Part shown: in pieces, positions 58,231-64,000 of the stretch | Numbering within the stretch: position 1 is the stretch's first letter | How the letters are laid out: every line of letters starts with the position of its first letter | Source of the DNA: Apoderus coryli | Taxonomy: Eukaryota > Arthropoda > Insecta > Coleoptera > Attelabidae | Length of the DNA stretch: 64,000 nucleotides | NCBI GenBank assembly: GCA_911728435.2 | Contig: OU452200.1 | Coordinates: 26,675,715-26,739,714, forward strand | Direction: 5' to 3' | The notes under the pieces: generated by a model | Databases searched by the model: none | The model's input: the letters and a program-made list of their open reading frames with translations, nothing else | What the model was told of the DNA's origin: nothing | Position numbers and translations under genes: made by a program

Positions 58231-58344
58231 GGTGCATTTCTTTCTGGAAACGTCTGATTAAATAAAATTCGTAGATTCTTAACGATCTCTCGTTATCACC
58301 CAAACTGTTCATTATGAAAATAATTATTTATATGATGAAATAAA

Positions 58345-58437
58345 AGTCTAATCTCCACAAAATAAATTTAATAGGAATCTTAGTTATCTCAAAACATGTT
58401 TCGGAACTTCAAACTCGTTCCATCATCAGTGGTAACA
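58345..58437 (-). repeat. Hammerhead-bearing short repeat, minus-strand copy
   Basis: Inverse of the 49470-49570 type unit: core at 58429-58394, then CCTATTAAATTTATTTTGTG and GAGATTAGACTTTTATTTC. Third member of the family with 1374 and 49470. Confidence 0.7.
58390..58429 (-). ncRNA. Candidate minimal hammerhead ribozyme (dimer type)
   Basis: Minus strand: CTGATGA (58429-58423), T, stem II GGAAC, loop, GTTCC (58421-58403), GAA, then ACATGT and T. All core positions are as in the 49470 copy; the stem II loop sequence differs while the stem is conserved. GTTA just upstream and TAAC downstream could form part of stem I. Would act only in minus-strand RNA. Confidence 0.6.
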
Positions 58438-59154
58438 AGAAAAACATAAAAATAATGTTCCACAAAATTTCTATTGAGGTCACCTTAGGGAAAATGTTTT
58501 TGTTGTTTTTTTTATGAATTAAAAATTAACATTGTTATGCTATCCTATCTGTTTTTCTTTTTATATATCATGATGTTTTTCAATTTTATTATACAATCGT
58601 CCAACCACTTCAACAAAAATCAGAAAAAAAGATTATTCATTCTAGTTCAGAAAGTAAGGCCATTTAGAGTCAAATTATCAAAAATACGTTGACAGGGGAG
58701 TCAAGGTAAAATTCAATGTCATGTAGTAATAATACATAAAGAATCCCAGAACCTTTGAAATGTTTTTTTTTTTAATTTTAGTAGGTACAATTCGTTCGCC
58801 AAATGTGAATTGTTTTTTAACCTTGCAACACAACCCACTTGAGAGAACAAATCGTCCAAATTGTCAGGGGAGTCAACGTCAAATTCAAGGTGACCTAGTC
58901 ATGAGGCATATGAATCCTTTAAGAAATAGGTAGATTACTTTTGAGCATATCAAGAATTTCTATATCTATTATATTCACTCTAAGCTCCACTGAGAACAGG
59001 GGTGGATATCAAAGCAAGTGTAAATATGCCATGTGTTTTTACATACCGAGTTTATAGGCTTAAATTATGAAGTGTCACAGTCAAGATCGTATTATGCCTT
59101 TAATTTTGAAAAACGAACTTGCTTTTTAACTAAGTTAAAAACATAATACCTATG
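58438..59154. other. Intronic sequence, weak internal repetition
   Basis: GACAGGGGAGTCAAGGT (about 58691) and GTCAGGGGAGTCAACGT (about 58863) are short repeated segments in similar context, about 170 bp apart. Nothing else recognised. Confidence 0.4.
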
Positions 59155-59170
59155 TATATATATATATATA
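59155..59170. repeat. (TA)8 microsatellite
   Basis: Alternating TA immediately before CAGGGTG of the dispersed repeat, a likely TA insertion site. Confidence 0.9.
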
Positions 59171-59590
59171 CAGGGTGATTGCTGGTCAATAGTACCTTAG
59201 AAGATTTGGGAAAAGTAACCATACCATTGTTTTGAAAATTTCAGTGATTACTGATTCTTATTTCAAATAGAACACCCTATATATTCTTATATTTTTGGAT
59301 TTCCCATCAAATTTGGACTATTCTAGTTAAACACTTCCCTATACCTATATTCAACTGTTTTTGAATAAATAATTTAGCTATTTTGAATTTTTTTGGTCCA
59401 AAACAGGTGTCCGGAAAATATTCGCCATTTTGTCGGTTGAATAGACATAATCTTGAATTTTGCAAGGTAGTTCAATAAAATCTTTAGAATATCAACTATC
59501 TTGAAAGATTAACACACTTGGTTACAGGGTGGTTGCAAATTACTGTAGTATGCTACTAAATATGTCAATTTTCTCAAATGGCAACACGCA
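59170..59590 (+). repeat. Dispersed ~420-bp repeat, copy 2
   Basis: Same blocks and order as 47705-48130, beginning CAGGGTGATTGCTGG after the TA run. An extra ~60 bp around 59300-59350 distinguishes it. TA-rich target and CAGGGTG start suggest a transposon origin. Confidence 0.75.
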
Positions 59591-60629
59591 ACAAATCTAT
59601 CCGATATATTCGATTCAATTTCAATTTCTTATCCTCTATTAATAAAAAAAAAACACAAAAATTACACTCCATATCACATATTTTGAATCAACGCACTAAC
59701 GTGAATGAGATGTTTAATTTTATTAAGAGTTTTAAAGTAAATCCAGTTTTAAAGATAGGATAGCAACACTGTCTCTTGGGTTTCAAGTTTCAGAAATTTT
59801 TAGCTTTTTAAGGTTCATCAATGACTTGAATAAATAAATATTTCTTAGGTTGAATTATTGCCTCAAGGACTGCTACTGAGTCTACTGGTCGCTTGTTCTA
59901 TTTATAAAATTGAAACATAAGTTGAAATTATACTTTTTAACCTGTAGCGTAAGTAACAATTAATTAGGAAAACAAATTCCACTCAAGCTCTTTAAACGTA
60001 TGTAAATAATATGTCATTGTTAAAATGCATATACTTTTATGTTCCGTAATTCGCACCGACCGATCAACCCTCTAATTTCACCCTATTTGCGACCAAAAAG
60101 AGATAGAACGCACGCACATAAATCCAAATGTGACGAGTTAGCGCCGCACCATTCTGAATTTAAATCATCTCATTATTTCTTGGCCAAACATGCAGCACAT
60201 GGATGAATACGACACAGATGTGACATACATAGGCGTATCATAAAACTACAAAATATTTTAAAATAGAGAGAATAACTTGAAACAGAATCTTTTTCGCAAT
60301 TCATTTTTTTATAACAAAATTAAATTAGTTTTGTATTGTCAGTCCCTTACTACCTAACATCTGATTTCTTAGGTAAAATATTTATGAAATGCATAGCCTT
60401 TTGAAAAATCCTCATTTATGGAAACACACCAGGCTAGCCAATGCAGTTCATGCAACTGAGTTCTCGTTCTTTTATTGCATTTCGTACGTACAATTATTTT
60501 CCTCCTGAACTGGTCTCGGTTCGATATTACTCTCACTAAAACTTACTTCAGTATACTTATGTAATATCAAAGAAAGCTTAAAGCTGAGGCTATGTAATTG
60601 GCAAAACATATGTCTTTAAAATGCATATC
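59591..60629. other. Intronic sequence, nothing recognised
   Basis: AT-rich, no coding similarity. Confidence 0.35.
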
Positions 60630-60669
60630 TACATATTTCGCAATGTGATATCAAAGGCATTATCATCAG
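60630..60669 (-). ncRNA. Weak hammerhead-like motif
   Basis: Minus strand: CTGATGA (60669-60663), a possible stem II AATG/CATT with a 12-nt loop, GC, then GAAATATGT, an altered version of GAAACATGT. Retained because the core words and spacing follow the other copies; could be chance. Confidence 0.35.
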
Positions 60670-62283
60670 TTTACCATTTTATCATTTAAATATTTCGGAA
60701 TAAAGTGAATTTTAATAACTAATGCAACATTTGATATTTATCAAAGCATACAAATTTATTTAATAAAACTATATGGCTCTCAGAGACGTTGCGGGTAAAT
60801 ACGAAAGCTAAATAAGAGCCAAAGAGGTCTACCGTCAACAATATCAGAGGGATACCCTCTTAATATTAAAATTTTTAAATGTTTACTCCGAAATAGAAAG
60901 TGGTGACTTTAGTACTGGCTGAGTTTGCTGTGCTAAATCTATTAAGGCTAGTTCAGACGTGCACGACAATAAATACAGAATCGTCTTCCCAATTAGTATG
61001 TCATACCACAAGTAAACCAAAATGACGAGATGTGGATGAGAAAAATTAAGACGACGCGATGGCCTAAATACTGAAAAATTTACCTGACAAATCACAAAGT
61101 TGAGCATTTTAGTAAAAGTAGTTAAGGCTACCAACGTAATTGATCCATTATTTTAGTTTCAAACACTATGAATAATTCATTAAAAACAAAAAACAATTTA
61201 AATAATAATTAAGATAAAAACATATTCGTCTTCTCGACTATCCCATTAAAATCAAAATATTCGAATATAAAAATTTTTACGCAGTTAAAATTTAAACAAT
61301 CAATGCCATTATTGATGATAGTATCTCAGAAACACGTCCTTTGAATGTCCAATTTTAATTTAATTTAATGAGATAGTGGAGATGAAGTGCGCTCCACTAC
61401 ATATATATCAATTTAAAACAAGTTTGCAATGTGAGAAAAAGTTTAATCTACGCCTCAGTCATCAAATCCTTAATTTTATAATGAAAATCACTCTGTATAT
61501 AACATGTTTAATACAATAAAGGCTACACTCTGAATCGACAAAGGACTAGAGATTTAACGTCCCTTTAATCATATGTGGTTCATTGGAAATTCTCTATACA
61601 GGACCGGTTTGGTTGTTACGTTCATGGATTTAATTAAACTGGCCAAAATTGTACTTTTATGATATACGATAAAAGAGCGTCCCTTATGATGATAAAATTT
61701 TATTTTAACAAGAGTTAAAAGGCTCTTTGTGTTTTATTGCTAGGACGTATTATTGTTCTTCTTAATATAGATTTTTGCAGCGGAGTTATACGTAATAATT
61801 TATTACACAAATACATTTTGACGCAATACATTTTATATCAATTCTAATTTATATGTTAGGTATATGCTAGACACATAAGAAAAATCAAGTAATAAGAATT
61901 ATTCTAAAAAAGTAGTCCATGTCGAAGTGGAGGTAGACTTTTGTTTCAAGAATATAATAACTATTCGTTTTAGGATATAAATTTAAAAATTCTAAATCAA
62001 ACAACTTCTGTTAGACACATAAGACAATACAATTTAAGCATAGTAAGAATAAAAATTAATGGGATTTTAAGAGCTTAATTCTAATCAATAAGAAAAGGAA
62101 CTAAATACATAAAATATATGCACAGTGAGGGCTATATTAATTATATTTGGTTTAAATAAAATCATCTTATAAATATAACATAATATCTGGCATATCATAA
62201 TCTAATAAGTAATAAGTGTTATAGACACAACAAGCGGCCAATATACCGAGTTGCAGTCCTCGAGGCAATAGTTGAACTTTAAA
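60670..62283. other. Intronic sequence, nothing recognised
   Basis: AT-rich. The minus-strand frame 60883-61134 has no recognisable domain. Confidence 0.35.
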
Positions 62284-62376
62284 AATATGTGGCATGGCTT
62301 TTAATTTATAAAATATTTTTTTTCTACTAATATAGGCTGAGAAATTGAGATCGAATCGAATATATCGATTTCCACA
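62284..62376 (+). repeat. Dispersed repeat, second copy of 7767-7856
   Basis: ATATGTGGCATGGC and GGCTGAGAAATTGAGATCGA then ATATATCGAT, same order and strand as at 7767. Confidence 0.65.
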
Positions 62377-62632
62377 GAACTCGTTTCCTGGACATTTAAC
62401 TTTTATTTCCTAATATATTAATTTATGTTTTTTTAAACACCCTGAGCTTTATCGTATTTAGCCTAACCCTTTCTATATAAATTACAATCCGATGTATATT
62501 TAGTATAAACTTATTAATATTAAGATATCGCATTTTTTTGAATTTAACCACTAGCCGTGATTTTTCAAATAGTATGTTTTGTATAACCTTATTATTCTTT
62601 AGAATAAATACGAAGTATTATTTTCTTTTCAG

Positions 62633-62754
62633 TGCCACCAAGTATCCAAATTATGCCTCCAAGTGGACAAGTCGTAACAAAAAAAGGGGGACCAGTTTCA
62701 TTTGAATGCAAAGCTAATGGAAATCCAAGTCCAACAGTTCAGTGGTCTAAAAAG
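62633..62754 (+). CDS. Next exon of the Ig cell-adhesion protein (start of the following Ig domain)
   Basis: The exon follows TTTTCTTTTCAG and ends AAAAAG before GTATTT. It starts in phase 1, matching the donor at 6221 (junction codon ATG), and ends in phase 0, giving 40 complete codons. It encodes PPSIQIMPPSGQ, VVTKKGGPVSFECKANGNP and SPTVQWSKK: the interdomain linker, the first cysteine of the Ig fold (FEC) and the core tryptophan (VQW). The pattern P-S-GQV-KKG-V-ECKA-GNP-PT-W-KK is closest to klingon-like members of the lachesin/IgLON group as I know them. The second cysteine lies in a later exon beyond the window. Confidence 0.92.
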
Positions 62755-62999
62755 GTATTTACGTTGAGTATTATAGCATTATGTGTTAGATGTTCTCTTT
62801 GAAAACACATTTTGAAATTTCGAGTTATTTTGAATGAAATGTTATATTTGTTTGATGCGTATAAATATTTTATTGTTAGTAAAAAAATATAGAGAAATTA
62901 AGAAACCTAATTTAGATATTTTCGATGCGAGAAAAATCTGTCCCCGCGCTTTCGAAATTGGCTGGTATATAAGTTTAGAGAACTGACAAAACATATTAT
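62755..62999 (+). other. Start of the next host intron
   Basis: GTATTT donor at 62755. The part from about 62850 resembles 27253-27440 and may be the 3' UTR of the LINE that follows on the minus strand. Confidence 0.6.
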
Positions 63000-63790
63000 T
63001 ATTATTGAACTAGAAGCACAAATTTTCTAAGTCGATAGAAACACTTAATTGCCAGGCAACACGTGGTCCTTAAATTCCCATCAAAAACCCCCGAGAATAG
63101 CAACTTCTTAATTGCTTTTTTGAATTTATTCAAACTATTAATTGATTCAATGCGGGTAGACAAAAGATTATACAGCGAGCCACCCACATAAATCGAAGAT
63201 CTTTTGTATAGTTCTAGATTATGCCTTCTATGCAAGATATTATTTCCTCTTCTGGTATTATATAATTGTGCTGATCACTATTTCTCGGCAATCCTGCTTT
63301 AACTCTAAATAGGGAGAATAAACGTTTATAAATAAATAGTGAAGCAACTGTTGAGAGATTTTTTGGGCAATGAAAATCCTATTAATATCTTGAGACTGTC
63401 CTCAAATAACCAGGTTGTAGGACAGAACTGATTGAACTCAAAATCTCCCGAAGGCTAAGGAAGCTTTTAATGAAAGAATAAGGACAAAACATTTGTTGAG
63501 TTTATCACAAACCGTGTCAACATGGGCCTTAAAATTAAGGTGCTTATCTATCCTAACACCATGAAAATTGACGCAATCATTAAGGGGACATTTTGAGCAT
63601 CAAAGTCAAATAAAAAGTCAGAGGAGTTTCTGTATCGGCTATGAAATTCAATTACTTGAGTCTGCATCGAGTTAATCATTAACTTGTTTGCAGCACACCA
63701 TGTAGACATCTGTCTGAAGCACTCCAGCACTATTTGTTATTGTTGTTATTTGAATCTTAGTAACAAAGATCAGCAGCTTCACTTACTCTA
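63000..63790 (-). mobile_element. 5'-truncated LINE (jockey/CR1-like), ORF2 C-terminus
   Basis: Minus strand in order: CFRQMSTWCAANKLMIN and QTQVIEFHSRY (about 63725-63630), then in another frame HVDTVCDKLNKCF (about 63518), QSVLSY and IFIAQK, and finally RRHNLELYKRSSIYVGGSLY, NLLSTRIESINSLNKFKKAI (63230-63110). These are the RT thumb and C-terminal motifs of a LINE distinct from the 4448/28057 family. Stops and frame changes occur. The 3' side carries ATTATTATTATT at 62995-63006. The 5' truncation is near 63790. Confidence 0.85.
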
Positions 63791-64000
63791 TCGGGTGCTA
63801 TTTTTACAATACTAGATAAAAATTAAGTGGAATTGTTTACCTCCTATATAAGTGCAATTTTGAAAGTTTGTCGATTCTTTTACAACAAAAATCCAGCTGA
63901 TTCGGAAGATATCATTTGAGCTGAGATGAGGTGAAAATTGATTTCGAATCATCATCAATATGAACAGTTATGTAAAATTTGTCATGAATATTTTAATATC
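63791..64000. other. Intronic sequence, nothing recognised
   Basis: No coding similarity or repeat seen. Confidence 0.35.

Larger units (their letters stand above)
6222..62632 (+). other. Single 56,411-bp intron of the Ig adhesion gene
   Basis: Starts with GTAAGT at 6222 and ends with TTTTCTTTTCAG at 62632. Joining 6221 to 62633 gives one ATG codon across the junction and continues the Ig linker, so both borders are supported by phase. No further exon of the gene was recognised in between. All elements listed between these points are intronic passengers on either strand. Confidence 0.85.

Noticed and set aside
63940..63975. TTGATGATGATTCGAAATC on the minus strand as a hammerhead
   Set aside because: No separate stem II loop and no stem III; looks like a chance match.

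Overview
The window is AT-rich eukaryotic DNA, most likely from an insect. It carries two spliced coding exons with GT/AG borders, and almost all the rest is transposable-element debris typical of insects: mariner/Tc1, piggyBac, pogo, jockey/CR1-like and I-like LINEs, Penelope RT and a gypsy-type gag. No bacterial-style gene organisation, rRNA, intact tRNA gene or CRISPR array is visible. The species cannot be fixed; a beetle is only a guess.

Host gene: exons at 6024-6221 and 62633-62754 (+ strand) join in phase and encode the end of one immunoglobulin domain and the start of the next. The protein is a neural-type Ig cell-adhesion molecule of the lachesin/klingon/IgLON kind. The 56,411-bp gap between them is one intron that has absorbed everything else; 1-6023 is the 3' part of the previous intron.

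Layout: 1.4-2.9 kb, hairpin and 526-bp tandem repeat bounded by inverted arms. 4.4-5.4 kb, truncated LINE. 9.8-10.9 kb, pogo-like element keeping only a PHD finger. 10.9-12.8 kb, internally deleted I-like LINE. 15.9-16.3 kb, unrecognised pseudogene. 18.6 kb, LINE fragment. 20.6 kb, Tc1 fragment. 21.0-23.1 kb, complete mariner/Tc1 element with an intact 357-aa transposase and 340-bp inverted repeats. 23.5-25.0 kb, foldback containing an LTR plus gag fragment. 25.4-26.0 kb, LINE end. 27.5-28.06 kb, ribozyme-bearing inverted repeats. 28.06-29.4 kb, second copy of the 4.4-kb LINE. 31.3 kb, mariner pseudogene. 34.0-35.9 kb, deleted mariner-like element with very long TIRs. 35.9-36.35 kb, head-to-head hammerhead repeats. 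36.9-37.5 kb, MITE. 39.6 kb, Penelope RT fragment. 42.5 kb, mariner fragment. 43.2-45.2 kb, piggyBac element nested inside a foldback element. 45.8, 50.6 and 57.1-58.2 kb, further transposase pseudogenes. 53.5-53.95 kb, tandem ribozyme-like units. 63.0-63.8 kb, LINE end.

The most interesting theme is a scattered set of hammerhead-ribozyme-like motifs on both strands (1.37, 23.5/24.9, 27.7, 36.0, 36.2, 38.3, 48.8, 49.5, 53.5, 53.85, 58.4 and 60.6 kb). Several keep the core CTGATGA / stem II / GAAAC / UH and are flanked by repeats resembling small animal retrozymes or Penelope-associated ribozymes. They could release RNA from this very long intron. The sequence shows the motifs; activity is inferred.
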